Assembly: GCA_016936255.1 (NCBI GenBank)
Contig: JAFGYE010000097.1
Location: 1-64,000, forward strand
DNA length: 64,000 nucleotides
Reading direction: 5' to 3'
From: Marinifilaceae bacterium
Lineage (GTDB): Bacteria > Bacteroidota > Bacteroidia > Bacteroidales > Marinifilaceae
Shown here: piece by piece, positions 26,116-37,225 of the stretch
Layout of the letters: every line of letters begins with the position of its first letter
Numbering within the stretch: the stretch's first letter is position 1
Translations under genes and position numbers: made by a program
Notes under the pieces: model-generated
What the model saw: the letters and a program-made list of their open reading frames with translations, nothing else
Databases searched by the model: none
What the model was told of the DNA's origin: nothing

Positions 26116-26602
26116 ACTATTATCCTGCTAAAGAGATATCGGTTTTATTTTAGATTCCGGCGAAAATACGACTTATAATCATTTTATCAAAAGATGATGA
26201 TTGTACGGAATCCCAATACGCATCTGTTGGTGGTATCAAGATTTAAAATTATATAAATTCATTGAAACCATCTGGTTTTTAACAAATTAATTGCCAAACA
26301 CAAATGCATTTTAGTTGTTTATATCTCAATTATTCACCCATTTCATTAAAAAATGAGTACTACCCGCAATTTCCCGGCCACAATGCACCACACAATCAAC
26401 TAATTATCAACCCAATTGGCAAGCGTTAAAAATCTATAAAAAATCCCATTGTTTTTTTATTGTAATATTTTTATAAGCTTATTTTTACTTTTTCTTAATA
26501 CTCAATTAACACGATAAAAAATTAGAGGTTTTGCAAATATCTTCTATTTTTGCGGCCTTAACAGCTACTAATCTATTGAAAAACAAATAAACTAAATAAG
26601 TT
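26116..26602. other. Divergent intergenic region
   Basis: About 490 bp between the MMPL exporter and the Na/Pi symporter, which diverge. It is AT-rich, with no gene or structured RNA recognised. A TATTTTTG box at 26545-26552, 51 bp before the symporter ATG, is a good -7 candidate. TTTTGCAAATA lies 11 bp upstream of it. Confidence 0.4.
26545..26552 (+). promoter_or_regulatory. Candidate -7 element for the Na/Pi symporter gene
   Basis: TATTTTTG matches the Bacteroidota TAnnTTTG consensus and lies 51 bp before the start codon at 26603. The nearest TTTG is 11 bp upstream, shorter than the usual spacing. Confidence 0.4.
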
Positions 26603-28297
26603 ATGAATTACGGATTGGCCGATATTTTAACGCTTATAGGATCTTTAGGCTTATTCCTTTATGGAATGAAATTGATGAGTGAGGCTCTTCAACAAGTTGC
26701 CGGAGACAAGATGCGAACCATTCTCGCAGCAATGACTTCCAATCGATTTAAAGGGGTAATGACCGGAGTGTTGATTACGGCCCTTATTCAGTCGTCATCA
26801 GCAACTACTGTAATGGTGGTTAGCTTTGTAAATGCCGGTTTGTTATCGCTGGTTGAATCGATAGGAGTGATTATGGGTGCCAATATCGGTACTACGGTTA
26901 CTGCCTGGTTAATCTCCCTGTTGGGGTTTAAGGTTAGCATGAGTGCAATTTCTTTGCCCTTAATAGGTTTAGGTCTTCCATTCCTGTTTTCAAAAAACCG
27001 CACAAAAAAGAATTGGGGTGAATTGATTATGGGATTTGCTTTGCTTTTTATTGGCTTGCAATTTCTTAAAACCTCAATGCCTGATATCAAAAATAATCCT
27101 GAGATTCTAAATTTCCTGACTAGTTATACAGACATGGGATTTGCTTCTACCTTACTGTTTTTGGCTATTGGAACGCTTCTTACTATTTTAATTCAATCAT
27201 CATCGGCCACCATGGCACTTACCCTTGTAATGTGTAATAGTGGGTGGATTAGTTTCGAAATGGCTGCTGCAATGGTATTGGGAGAAAATATTGGTACTAC
27301 CATTACAGCAAATCTTGCCGCAATGATTGCCAATACTTCAGCTAAAAGAGCTGCAAGAGCCCATCTAATATTTAATACTTTTGGTGTTATGTGGATGCTG
27401 GTCGCTCTGCCATTTTTCTTAAAAACGGTAGCTTGGGTTAACATGACTATTCTTGGTGGCGGAGATCCCTTCACAAGCACTGTTGCCGTACCTATTTCGT
27501 TGTCATTATTTCATACCGGATTTAATATCCTGAATGTTGTTATCCTGATTTGGTTTGCCAATTTTATAGTAAAAGTAGTTACCAAACTGGTTCCTGTTCG
27601 GGAAGATGTAGAAGAAGAATTCAAACTTCAGCACATTAAAACAGGAACTCTTTCAACTCCTGAAGCATCATTATTTTTGGCAAAAAAAGAAATAAGTGCT
27701 TACGTAAAAAGCACGAAGAAAATGTTTAGCTATACCAAGCAGGCGTTTAACGAAACCAATGATAAAACTTTCAATAAACTTTTCGAGAAAATTGATAAAA
27801 GAGAAGATGAGAGTGATGATATGGAAGTAGAAATTGCCAACTTTCTTGCCAAGGTTTCTGAAACCAGACTAAGTTCTGAAAACTCGGAAAGGGTTCGTGC
27901 TTATTTTAAAATGGTAAGTGATATTGAAAGTGTTGGTGACTCGATCTTAAATCTTGCCAAAGCTATGAAGAGGAAACGTGAACAAAAAGCTTGGTTTCCT
28001 CAGGAATTAAGAGACAACATCAATAATATGTTCGCCTTGGTTGACGAAGCTCTTGATTTGATGCACGAAAACACTAAAAAAGAATTTACGGAAGTAAAAA
28101 TCAAAAAAGCCTGGGAAACTGAGCGTGAAATAAATGATTACAGAACTTTACTGAAAACTGAACATTTAAACAATGTAGAGGAACATAAATACAAATATCA
28201 GGCTGGTATTATTTACAACGATATGTTCTCGGAATGTGAAAAAATAGGTGATTTCTGTATTAATGTAAGTGAAGCCCTAAATGATATCAAAGAATAA
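26603..28297 (+). CDS. Na+/phosphate cotransporter with C-terminal PhoU-like domain
   Basis: A 564-residue NptA/PNaS-family protein. The inverted repeat signature QSSSAT occurs twice (residues 63-68 and 198-203), each followed by a helix and a GANIGTT or GENIGTT motif, as in sodium-phosphate symporters. The soluble C-terminal part, from about 350 on, is a helical PhoU-like domain (NKLFEKIDKREDESDDMEVE and further). It probably couples Na+ influx to inorganic phosphate uptake at the inner membrane. It is monocistronic, divergent from the MMPL gene, and closed by a strong palindromic terminator. Confidence 0.93.
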   Translation: MNYGLADILTLIGSLGLFLYGMKLMSEALQQVAGDKMRTILAAMTSNRFKGVMTGVLITALIQSSSATTVMVVSFVNAGLLSLVESIGVIMGANIGTTVTAWLISLLGFKVSMSAISLPLIGLGLPFLFSKNRTKKNWGELIMGFALLFIGLQFLKTSMPDIKNNPEILNFLTSYTDMGFASTLLFLAIGTLLTILIQSSSATMALTLVMCNSGWISFEMAAAMVLGENIGTTITANLAAMIANTSAKRAARAHLIFNTFGVMWMLVALPFFLKTVAWVNMTILGGGDPFTSTVAVPISLSLFHTGFNILNVVILIWFANFIVKVVTKLVPVREDVEEEFKLQHIKTGTLSTPEASLFLAKKEISAYVKSTKKMFSYTKQAFNETNDKTFNKLFEKIDKREDESDDMEVEIANFLAKVSETRLSSENSERVRAYFKMVSDIESVGDSILNLAKAMKRKREQKAWFPQELRDNINNMFALVDEALDLMHENTKKEFTEVKIKKAWETEREINDYRTLLKTEHLNNVEEHKYKYQAGIIYNDMFSECEKIGDFCINVSEALNDIKE

Positions 28298-28330
28298 TCG
28301 GCTGTTGGCACTTTAGTCGCCGGCTTTTAG

Positions 28331-28376
28331 AATACAAAAAAATCCTCATCCCAATGGATGAGGATTTTTTTGTATT
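28331..28376. terminator. Long bidirectional terminator palindrome
   Basis: Two arms of 21 bp are perfectly complementary around CAAT: the outer part AATACAAAAAAATCC, the inner part TCATCC with GGATGA. The A-run and T-run inside the stem let it end transcription from both sides, after the Na/Pi gene (plus) and the C_GCAxxG_C_C gene (minus). Confidence 0.9.
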
Positions 28377-28452
28377 GTTTCACCATCTGAGCAAGCCGGC
28401 AGATCATAGGGATTATGAGTTTTAGATTACTAAAACATTATCCCTCTAAATC

Positions 28453-28896
28453 TTACTCTTGTATCAAAACCTCGATTAATTTAATAGAATCGGAAATGCA
28501 CTTCGAACAAACATTCTTTTTTAAGTCCAAATCTTGAAATTCCTTCTCCCCTTTTTCTGTTGTAAAATCACAATTTAAAAGGATCTTACAGTCAAGTGAG
28601 CCATACAAAGCTGCAAAATCAACCGTAAACTTTTGGATCATTTCATTGGTTGCATTTCTTGCATCAATATTTTCTACGTGCCTCTTGGCATTATAAATAC
28701 CCAATACCATAAAGGAACCAGTAACAGCTCCGCAGGTTTTTTGCATTTTTCCCATTCCGCCGCCAAAACCATTCGATACGGCTAAAGCCATGTCTAAATC
28801 AAATCTTAAATGATCAGTATAAGCGGTAATAACAGACTGGGCGCAATTCATCCCATTGTAAAACGAATGAATGGCTTTTTCTTCATGTTCTTTCAT
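28453..28896 (-). CDS. C_GCAxxG_C_C family protein
   Basis: A 147-residue protein of the C_GCAxxG_C_C (redox-active/DVU1555-like) family. The order of cysteines fits: Cys18 in GMNCAQSV, Cys55 in the TCGAVTG equivalent of GCAxxG, Cys103 and Cys109, and the closing pair Cys130/Cys133 (NVCSKC). GFGGGMGKMQKTCGAVTG is the diagnostic stretch. The family is presumed to bind a metal or Fe-S centre or to take part in redox reactions; the function is not established. The gene stands alone between the symporter and the end of the ATP synthase operon. Confidence 0.88.
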   Translation of the reverse strand: MKEHEEKAIHSFYNGMNCAQSVITAYTDHLRFDLDMALAVSNGFGGGMGKMQKTCGAVTGSFMVLGIYNAKRHVENIDARNATNEMIQKFTVDFAALYGSLDCKILLNCDFTTEKGEKEFQDLDLKKNVCSKCISDSIKLIEVLIQE

Positions 28897-28951
28897 GTAA
28901 ATTAATCTTTCGGTTATTTTATTGAAAACTTAATTCTTATCCATTTTAAGT

Positions 28952-28980
28952 AGAAAAAAAGCCCACCCTAAGGTGAGCTT
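28952..28980 (-). terminator. Terminator of the atpB-atpG operon
   Basis: AAGCCCACC and GGTGAGCTT form a 9-bp stem (one G-U on the minus-strand RNA) with loop CTAA. On the minus strand it is followed by a T-run (28953-28960). It lies about 40 bp after the atpG stop. Confidence 0.85.
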
Positions 28981-29022
28981 GCAGCATTTATTAATCGTTT
29001 AAATATGGTCTTTAAAATGGCA

Positions 29023-29895
29023 TTAATTAGCCAAAGCATTAGCTCCGGATACAATCTCCAAAATTTCGTTGGTAATTGCTGCCTGACGAGCTTTGTTGTA
29101 GGTCAGATTCAGATCCTGAATTAAATCAGAAGCATTATCTGTTGCCTTGTGCATTGCTGTCATTCTGGCTCCGTGCTCGGATGCAAAGGAATCCAACATT
29201 GCCTTAAAAAATTGTGTTCTTAAAGATCTTGGAATCAATTCCGCTAAAATTTCTTCCTGATTTGGTTCAAAAATATATTCTGTCTTACTGTTCATATCCT
29301 CTTCAGGTTGAACAACAGGCAAAAACTGTTCGGTTTTTAAAATTTGCACTCCCGCATTTTTAAACTGATTGTAAACTAATTCTACTCTGTCATATTTTCC
29401 TTCTACAAACTCCCTCATAACCAAAGAAGCAATAGCCGACACACTTTCAAAGTTCAAATTATCGTACACATGATTGTGTTCTCCAACAACATTAAAATAC
29501 TTACGAAGAATTTCCCATCCTTGCTTTCCGATTGCCAATATGTGAAGTGAACCTTGCTGGTTTTGTTCAGCGTAAGTAGTCTCAGCCAAGATAGTAACCT
29601 GCTTAATTACATTTGCATTAAATCCACCACATAAGCCCTTATTGGAAGTTATCACAACCAATAAAACCTTTTCAGGCTTTCTCGCCACACCGTATAAATT
29701 ATCATCAGAATTAGTCAAACTTCCAGTTAGGTTCGATAAAATCTCATGAAGCTTAGCCGCGAATGGACGAATTTGCAGGATAGCATCCTGAGCCTTTTTT
29801 AATTTGGCAGCAGAAACCATTTTCATCGCTGCAGTAACCTGTTTGGTTTTCTGAACCGACGAAATACGAGTACGAATTTCTTTTAAATTAGCCAT
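29023..29895 (-). CDS. atpG: F-type ATP synthase gamma subunit
   Basis: A 290-residue rotor subunit. The N-terminal helix LKEIRTRISSVQKTKQVTAA with MKMVSAAKLKKAQ and the C-terminal helix (ARMTAMHKATDNASDLI, LNLTYNKARQAAITNEILEI) form the long coiled coil of the central stalk. TSNKGLCGGFNANV is the conserved Rossmann-like motif. It is the last gene of the atp operon, 70 bp after atpA, and is closed by a terminator. The length is normal. Confidence 0.97.
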   Translation of the reverse strand: MANLKEIRTRISSVQKTKQVTAAMKMVSAAKLKKAQDAILQIRPFAAKLHEILSNLTGSLTNSDDNLYGVARKPEKVLLVVITSNKGLCGGFNANVIKQVTILAETTYAEQNQQGSLHILAIGKQGWEILRKYFNVVGEHNHVYDNLNFESVSAIASLVMREFVEGKYDRVELVYNQFKNAGVQILKTEQFLPVVQPEEDMNSKTEYIFEPNQEEILAELIPRSLRTQFFKAMLDSFASEHGARMTAMHKATDNASDLIQDLNLTYNKARQAAITNEILEIVSGANALAN

Positions 29896-29965
29896 CTATT
29901 CTAATTAACAATGATCAATTAATGTTTAATGAGTATCTGCCTTATTATCAAGTACTAATTGTTAA

Positions 29966-31567
29966 TTATTTATATTTCGCAGATAGCTCGGCAACAACGG
30001 ATTTCATAATATCCTGTGCTTCCTGAGTATATTTTCCCGATCCCAGCTCAACCAAAACAGCTTTGTGTTTCATGGCCATAAAATCAAGAAATTCAATTTC
30101 AAATTCTTTCACTTTATCTACAGGAACATTACGCAATAATCCTTGTGATCCACAGTACAAAATAGCTACCTGCTTATCAACCGTGTAAGGTGAATATTGT
30201 CCTTGTTTTAAGATTTCCACATTCTTCGAACCTTTATCTAAAACAGAACGGGTTGCAGCATCCATATCGGAACCAAACTTGGAAAAAGCTTCCAATTCAC
30301 GATATTGTGCCTGATCCAGCTTCAAAGTACCGGCTACTTTTTTCATCGACTTGATCTGAGCGTTTCCTCCCACACGGGACACCGAGATGCCTACGTTAAT
30401 TGCAGGACGAATACCGGCGTTAAAAAGATCTGACTCCAAGAAGATTTGACCATCGGTAATCGAAATTACATTGGTTGGAATGTATGCCGATACGTCACCA
30501 GCCTGAGTCTCAATAATTGGAAGTGCCGTCAAAGAACCTCCTCCTCTGATAATCGATTCACCATTCTCATCCTTAGCATTTTTCATGCTCTCAGGCAAGT
30601 CATTCATCTGACGGGCAATCTCATCTGAATTAATGATTTTAGCCGAACGTTCTAACAATCTTGAGTGCAAATAAAATACATCACCTGGATATGCTTCACG
30701 TCCTGGTGGACGACGAAGTAGTAGAGAAACCTCACGATACGATACCGCTTGTTTCGATAAATCATCATAAATAATTAATGCCGGACGACCTGTATCGCGG
30801 AAGAACTCTCCAATGGAAGCTCCTGCGAAAGGTGCGTAAAACTGCAATGCAGCAGGATCGGCAGCTGTTGCCATCACAATAACCGTGTAGGCCATTGCTC
30901 CATGCTCTTCTAATGTTCTGGCGATATTTGCTACAGTAGAACCTTTTTGTCCTATGGCTACATAGATACAATATACCGGCTTTCCTTTATCGTAAAATTC
31001 TTTTTGATTGATGATGGTATCAATTGCGATTGCTGTTTTACCTGTCTGACGGTCACCAATGATTAACTCACGTTGTCCACGTCCAATAGGAATCATTGCA
31101 TCAATCGACTTCAATCCCGTTTGCAAAGGCTCAGTTACCGGCTGACGATAAAGTACCCCGGGAGCTTTACGTTCCAATGGCATTTCGTATGTTATACCCT
31201 TTATTTCACCTTTTCCATCAAGAGGCTCACCAATGGTATTGATAACACGTCCTAACATTCCCTCTCCAACATTGATTGAGGCAATACGCTTGGTGCGTTT
31301 TACAACATCACCTTCTTTAATTCCCTGAGTTTCTCCCAAAAGAACAGCTCCTACATTGTCCTCTTCGAGGTTCAATACAATACCTAAAACGCCATTTTGG
31401 AATTCAATTAACTCATTGGATTCAACGTGCGATAAACCGTAGATGCGGGCGATACCATCCCCAACTTGCAATACGGTTCCGACTTCTTCCAGTTCTGCCT
31501 CGGTTTTTAATCCTTTTAATTGCTGCTTTAGGATTTCCGAAACTTCTGCAGGTTTAATACTAGCCAT
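29966..31567 (-). CDS. atpA: F-type ATP synthase alpha subunit
   Basis: A 533-residue non-catalytic nucleotide-binding subunit of F1. The P-loop GDRQTGKT lies at 171-178. [20 protein letters not shown] and the [13 protein letters not shown] stretch with its [13 protein letters not shown] loop are canonical. The N-terminal helix (1-25) contacts the delta subunit. It is preceded by atpH with 42 bp between them and followed by atpG, the conserved order for the enzyme. Nothing unusual was seen. Confidence 0.97.
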   Translation of the reverse strand: MASIKPAEVSEILKQQLKGLKTEAELEEVGTVLQVGDGIARIYGLSHVESNELIEFQNGVLGIVLNLEEDNVGAVLLGETQGIKEGDVVKRTKRIASINVGEGMLGRVINTIGEPLDGKGEIKGITYEMPLERKAPGVLYRQPVTEPLQTGLKSIDAMIPIGRGQRELIIGDRQTGKTAIAIDTIINQKEFYDKGKPVYCIYVAIGQKGSTVANIARTLEEHGAMAYTVIVMATAADPAALQFYAPFAGASIGEFFRDTGRPALIIYDDLSKQAVSYREVSLLLRRPPGREAYPGDVFYLHSRLLERSAKIINSDEIARQMNDLPESMKNAKDENGESIIRGGGSLTALPIIETQAGDVSAYIPTNVISITDGQIFLESDLFNAGIRPAINVGISVSRVGGNAQIKSMKKVAGTLKLDQAQYRELEAFSKFGSDMDAATRSVLDKGSKNVEILKQGQYSPYTVDKQVAILYCGSQGLLRNVPVDKVKEFEIEFLDFMAMKHKAVLVELGSGKYTQEAQDIMKSVVAELSAKYK

Positions 31568-31609
31568 ATTTAATTTTTATTTAGTCAGAGTTTAATCCGA
31601 TTTGAAATT

Positions 31610-32158
31610 CTATTTCATATGATTTGAAAGCAATTCACGCTTAATTAAATTCAACTGATTGCTTACACTCGCATCCAGTTGCTGATCTTCAATTCGAAGC
31701 ACAAATCCACCAATAATTTCTTTATCAACAACTTCCTGCAACTCAATTTTTGCATTGTAAGATTTTGAAAGTAATTCAATCAATTTGCGATTGCTTTCTT
31801 TCTCAACAGCTGATGCAGATGTAAGTGTGGCTGATAAAATCCCCTTGTCTTTACGACACAATGCCAAAAAATTTCTTGAGATATCCTTCAGGTAAATTTC
31901 CCGACGATTTTGCACCACCAAATCTAAAAAATTAAGACTGACCGGATTTATTTTATCACCAAATATCAGCTTAACCGAAGTTCGTTTCTGAGAGGTTTTA
32001 ACAACCGGACTTTCAACCATAAGCCAAAATTCAGGTATCGTTTTACAAGCCTCATCAACCAGCTGAATATCTTTAATTACCGACTCAATTAAGTTCTCCT
32101 CTTTTCCTAATTCAAAAAGAGCTTTGGCATAACGAACCGAGATTTTACTTTCGTTCAT
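31610..32158 (-). CDS. atpH: F-type ATP synthase delta subunit
   Basis: A 182-residue peripheral-stalk subunit (OSCP equivalent). The N-terminal six-helix domain starts with ISVRYAKALFELGKEENLIE, and the C-terminal end holds the family motif KIELQEVVDKEIIGGFVLRI-DQQLDASVSNQL. It connects the b-subunit stalk to the top of the alpha3beta3 hexamer. Gene order is atpF, atpH, atpA. The sequence diverges as usual for this subunit, but the C-terminal signature is clear. Confidence 0.95.
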   Translation of the reverse strand: MNESKISVRYAKALFELGKEENLIESVIKDIQLVDEACKTIPEFWLMVESPVVKTSQKRTSVKLIFGDKINPVSLNFLDLVVQNRREIYLKDISRNFLALCRKDKGILSATLTSASAVEKESNRKLIELLSKSYNAKIELQEVVDKEIIGGFVLRIEDQQLDASVSNQLNLIKRELLSNHMK

Positions 32159-32218
32159 GTTCTTTAGATTATTAGATGTGAGTTATGGGATTCAACAAGA
32201 CTCCCCTACACCCATTTA

Positions 32219-32713
32219 CTAATTCAACTTTACTTCGTCCATTAACTTTTTGAAGTAATCTTTTTGCTGCTGATCATCAGCAAATTGCTGACGGAGAATT
32301 TTCTCTGCTATTTCGACAGAAAGAATTGCTACCTGAGCTTTAATTTCATTCAAAGCAACGGATTTTTCATTCTTAATGTTTATCCGTGCCGATTCGATTA
32401 CTTTATCTGCCTCAAGAGTTGCTTTTTGTTTGGCTTCGCTAACCAACTTACCGCCCATCTCTTTTGCCTCTTTAAGCATTGCCTCACGCTCTCTTCTCGC
32501 TTCCTGAAGAATTCTTTCGTTATCGACTTGTAATGCCGCCATTTCTTCTTTTGCACGCTCTGCAGAACTAAGTGCATCTTCAATGGATTGTTCCCTTTCT
32601 TTTAATGCATTCAGAATTGGTTTCCAGGCATACTTTGCCAAAATAAACAAAACAATCCCAAAAGCTAAAAGCATCCATATAAAGGTTCCTAATTCAGGTG
32701 TTACTAAGCCCAT
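32219..32713 (-). CDS. atpF: F-type ATP synthase b subunit
   Basis: A 164-residue stator subunit: one N-terminal TM helix (GTFIWMLLAFGIVLFILAKY, about 8-27), then a long charged helix that forms the dimeric peripheral stalk (WKPILNALKEREQSIEDALS and on to the end). No b-prime duplicate is present. It sits between atpE (98 bp) and atpH (60 bp). The length is typical. Confidence 0.95.
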   Translation of the reverse strand: MGLVTPELGTFIWMLLAFGIVLFILAKYAWKPILNALKEREQSIEDALSSAERAKEEMAALQVDNERILQEARREREAMLKEAKEMGGKLVSEAKQKATLEADKVIESARINIKNEKSVALNEIKAQVAILSVEIAEKILRQQFADDQQQKDYFKKLMDEVKLN

Positions 32714-32811
32714 GTTATTCTATTTTAATTCACTTTAAGTGACGTTAACATCCAAATAGATTCCACAATTTGCCGCAGACAATCTCTTATGGCAAATTGT
32801 GGATCATGCTA

Positions 32812-34217
<1,406 letters not shown>

Positions 34218-34464
34218 ACGTAAACGACTTACTTTGTAACAGATAACTAATTACCTGGCTTGAGACAAAACCCAAATCAGCTAATTCAGAACTTATTCGA
34301 TCTGTTTGGTTAAAATGTTAATCCAAAACAAATTGCATCAACAATATTTTCTGGAATGATAACTCATTCGTTTATTACTTACTTTTTCAAGCTAAAAACT
34401 TACTGCTTTTTTAATTTTGACTTCCAAATTTAATAAAAAATCAATTGCATGTGGCTTTTTAAAA

Positions 34465-34857
34465 TCATTTAACATTTCCAGACCTTAAAGTATTGGATAA
34501 AGACACAACATCATAAGCTGTATATACCACATAGCAAAAACCAAAAAACAGGACGAAACTCAATGCTTGTGAACGATCCAATAAAACGTAAATGATCACA
34601 AAGCTTAGGTGAGAGAATAGTTTTATTCCGAACCATGCCATATAATTTGTATTGAAAACCCGAGGATTCTCCTTTGCCGTTTTTACCAACTTATAGTGCT
34701 GAAAGGAACTAATCAGAAAAAAGTACAATATAACAAAAGGAAAAACATAGTTGAACCATGGTTTTAACAAAGTCAAATACATCAGAACCGAGATGACGAT
34801 TAATGCACCGGAAATGATTCCTAAGTTTCGAATGTACTTTTTAAATGATTTTTCCAT
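34465..34857 (-). CDS. Four-TM membrane protein in the AtpI position
   Basis: A 130-residue protein with four predicted TM helices (about 12-32, 37-57, 75-94 and 98-118) and short polar loops. There is no recognisable sequence signature, but size, topology and position, between an AtpZ-like gene and atpB, equal those of AtpI (the I subunit) in other atp operons. AtpI/AtpZ assist c-ring assembly or Mg2+/Ca2+ supply to the enzyme. I infer an AtpI analogue. It follows atpZ by 22 bp, and a 247-bp AT-rich gap with no gene separates it from atpB. Confidence 0.65.
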   Translation of the reverse strand: MEKSFKKYIRNLGIISGALIVISVLMYLTLLKPWFNYVFPFVILYFFLISSFQHYKLVKTAKENPRVFNTNYMAWFGIKLFSHLSFVIIYVLLDRSQALSFVLFFGFCYVVYTAYDVVSLSNTLRSGNVK

Positions 34858-34879
34858 ATTCGAATTTATATGCGTCCGA

Positions 34880-35122
34880 TTATTTTTTCAGCAAATCTTT
34901 TAACGCAAAATATAAAGATAATACAACGCCACCAAAAGCTCCGATAATTGTAAATAATGGAAATTCATTTCCCAAATACTTATCCAACTGAAACCCTCCA
35001 AACAAGACCAAAAGTATGATGGCAATCATTTGAAATGCCAGACCAGAATATTTTGCCAAACTGGTCACTTGTTGTTTTCTCTTTTCGAGGGAGCTTTTGT
35101 TGTCCTCCTTATTTTTTTTCAT
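34880..35122 (-). CDS. atpZ: AtpZ/AtpI-type ATP synthase accessory protein
   Basis: An 80-residue protein with a basic N-terminus and two TM helices: LAKYSGLAFQMIAIILLVLF, then FPLFTIIGAFGGVVLSLYFA. FGGFQLDKYLGNEFP lies between them, the hallmark of the AtpZ family. An upstream ATG at 35182 would lengthen it by 20 residues (MSQEPNLPDPVKW and on) but overlaps the bactofilin gene by 74 bp. The ATG at 35122 (MKKNKEDNKSS) overlaps by only 14 bp and is preferred, though the longer form with its DPVKWASQF motif cannot be excluded. Confidence 0.8.
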   Translation of the reverse strand: MKKNKEDNKSSLEKRKQQVTSLAKYSGLAFQMIAIILLVLFGGFQLDKYLGNEFPLFTIIGAFGGVVLSLYFALKDLLKK

Positions 35123-35498
35123 CTTTTTTTGGAACTGACTCGCCCATTTTACAGGATCCGGTAAATTTGGCTCCTGGCTCAACAGAAATTTTATCGGTAG
35201 TTATATTTCCAAGAATAATTGCGGTGTTTTTTAAATTAACCATTTCTGAAGCAATAATATTGCCTTCTACCATTCCGGAAACATCAATTGTTTTACAATG
35301 AACATCTCCTTGAATTTTACCGGTATTCCCGACAACAACTTTTCCATTCACATTCATTTTCCCGTTCAGGAACCCATCAATTCGAATATCTCTTGACGCT
35401 TGAATATCCCCGGTTATGGATGTTCCATCGCAGATCAAATTCACTGCGGTTGGTTGTACTTCATTGTTTTTGCTCATTTTATCTTTTTTGCTAAACAT
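35109..35498 (-). CDS. Bactofilin
   Basis: A 129-residue bactofilin: a central beta-helix of hydrophobic/Gly repeats (ICDGTSITGDIQASRDIRID, NVNGKVVVGNTGKIQGDVHC, TIDVSGMVEGNIIASEMVNL) flanked by short disordered tails (MSKKDKMSKNNEVQ; SVPKKDEKK). Bactofilins self-assemble into filaments without nucleotide, at the membrane, and serve cell shape or protein localisation. It is the first gene of the atp cluster and overlaps atpZ, an arrangement seen in other Bacteroidota, so it may be co-translated with it. Confidence 0.9.
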   Translation of the reverse strand: MFSKKDKMSKNNEVQPTAVNLICDGTSITGDIQASRDIRIDGFLNGKMNVNGKVVVGNTGKIQGDVHCKTIDVSGMVEGNIIASEMVNLKNTAIILGNITTDKISVEPGAKFTGSCKMGESVPKKDEKK

Positions 35499-35737
35499 GT
35501 TAATATCATATTGAATTTATAAAGCTGAGTGGTTGAATATTGCTGCCACTTATGAAACTTTCATATCATCACTGTTAAAAAGCTCCGTTCGACTAATTTC
35601 GTCAGTAATAATAAATCAACTCAATTTTATAAAAAAAAGTATTTTCCAATTAAAAAAAGAACTGTAAGTTCTCTTTGCAAGCCATACAAATATAAAAATT
35701 TGATTGAAGAAAACCATTCTTTTAAAACGATTCCAAG

Positions 35738-35764
35738 AAAAAAAGGCCCCCAATTTGGAGGCCT
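35738..35764 (-). terminator. Terminator of fabH
   Basis: On the minus strand AGGCCTCC pairs with GGGGGCCT (one mismatch/wobble) around AAATT, followed by seven Ts. It is located 27 bp after the fabH stop. Confidence 0.88.
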
Positions 35765-35790
35765 GATTATATTCTTACTTAGTTATTGTT

Positions 35791-36789
35791 TTATTTAGGA
35801 TTGTAACCCCATTTCAAAAGAATAGAACCCCAGGTAAACCCAGCTCCAAATCCCGAAAGGATAATGTTATCACCTTTATTCAATTGGTTTTCCCACTCCC
35901 ATAAACACAAAGGTATTGTAGCTGAAGTAGTGTTTCCGTATTTTTGGATATTGATCATTACTTTCTCTTTCGCCAATCCCATTCGCTTTGCTGTAGCTTC
36001 GATAATACGGTTATTCGCCTGATGAGGTACCAACCATGCCAAATCATCCGCTGTCATGCCATGTTTTTCCATCATTTCAACGGAAACATCTGCCATATTG
36101 GAAACAGCATGTTTGAAGACATGATTTCCTTCCTGATAAATGAAATGCTCACGGGCATCAACGGTTTCATGACTTGCCGGCTTACAAGATCCGCCAGCTT
36201 TTTGATGCAGATGTTTTCTGCCAAATCCTTGAGTATGCAACATTTCATCGATTATACCAATATTTTCGGTAGTTGGCTCCAACATTACTGCTGCCGCTCC
36301 ATCACCAAATATAGGGCAAGTCTGACGATCTGTATAATCAACGATTGATGACATTTTTTCAGCACCAACAATTACCACTTTTTTGTACATTCCTGATTGA
36401 ATGTACTTTGAACCAGTAACCAATGCGAATAAAAATCCCGAACATCCCGCATTCAAATCAAAACTAAATGCGTCATTAATTCCCAATTTATCGCTAATGA
36501 TATTAGCCGTTGCCGGAAATTGCATGTCAGGAGTTACTGTTGCACAAATCAACAAATCAACATTCTCAGGAGAGGTATTGGTTTTTTTCAAAAGCTCTTC
36601 AACAGCTCTTGCCCCCAAATCTGAAGATCCTTTTCCTTCGCCTTTTAGAATTCTTCTTTCCTTAATACCAATACGAGTCATAATCCACTCATCGGTTGTA
36701 TCAACCATGGTGCTCAATTCCTCATTGGTAAGAACATAGTCTGGAACATAAGCTCCAACACCAGTTATTACTGCATTAATTTTTGACAT
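35791..36789 (-). CDS. fabH: Beta-ketoacyl-ACP synthase III
   Basis: A 332-residue KAS III that starts fatty acid synthesis by condensing acetyl-CoA with malonyl-ACP. The catalytic triad is visible: Cys116 in [13 protein letters not shown], His256 in [12 protein letters not shown] and Asn286 in [10 protein letters not shown]. The C-terminal [15 protein letters not shown] is typical. It follows rpmF by 234 bp and has its own terminator. In many bacteria plsX separates rpmF and fabH; here plsX is absent from the cluster. Confidence 0.96.
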   Translation of the reverse strand: MSKINAVITGVGAYVPDYVLTNEELSTMVDTTDEWIMTRIGIKERRILKGEGKGSSDLGARAVEELLKKTNTSPENVDLLICATVTPDMQFPATANIISDKLGINDAFSFDLNAGCSGFLFALVTGSKYIQSGMYKKVVIVGAEKMSSIVDYTDRQTCPIFGDGAAAVMLEPTTENIGIIDEMLHTQGFGRKHLHQKAGGSCKPASHETVDAREHFIYQEGNHVFKHAVSNMADVSVEMMEKHGMTADDLAWLVPHQANNRIIEATAKRMGLAKEKVMINIQKYGNTTSATIPLCLWEWENQLNKGDNIILSGFGAGFTWGSILLKWGYNPK

Positions 36790-36956
36790 TCTTCTAGCTT
36801 ACTTAGTGTTTATCAGATAGATTCAGCGTTCTGCTTACACAGAAATCCATTCTAAACAAATTAAATAAATACCGAATTATACTTCAACCAACAAAATTGA
36901 TTAAAACCATTTAACAACTCAGGAATTTGCAAAATGAAACTGTATAATAAGCAAAA

Positions 36957-36984
36957 TTGCTCCCAAGTAAAACCTGAGGAGCAA
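36957..36984 (-). terminator. Terminator after rpmF
   Basis: On the minus strand TTGCTCC pairs with GGAGCAA around a 14-nt loop, followed by TTTT. It lies 39 bp after the rpmF stop and separates the yceD-rpmF unit from fabH. Confidence 0.65.
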
Positions 36985-37023
36985 ATTTACATATTGCGTT
37001 TAACCTAAATAACTTGACTTAGA

Positions 37024-37209
37024 TTATGCTGTAACTTTCTTTTCGATCGCCAATTTACCTCTGTAATAACCGCATTCAGGGCAAACAGTATGATATTTAA
37101 CAGTTGCTCCACAATTTGAGCAAGATGCTAAAGTAGCTGGAGTTGCTTTAAGATGAGTTCTTCTCTTATTTCTTCTCTGCTTCGACGTTCTGTGTTTTGG
37201 ATGTGCCAT
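37024..37209 (-). CDS. rpmF: Ribosomal protein L32
   Basis: A 61-residue L32. The start MAHPKHRTSKQRRNKRRTHL is diagnostic, and two CxxC pairs form a zinc ribbon (CSNCGATVKYHTVCPECGYY). It sits 16 bp after yceD, the usual coupling, and belongs to the large subunit near the exit tunnel. The CxxC pairs show the zinc-containing (C+) form. Confidence 0.97.
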   Translation of the reverse strand: MAHPKHRTSKQRRNKRRTHLKATPATLASCSNCGATVKYHTVCPECGYYRGKLAIEKKVTA

Positions 37210-37225
37210 TTTTCAACCTATTTAA

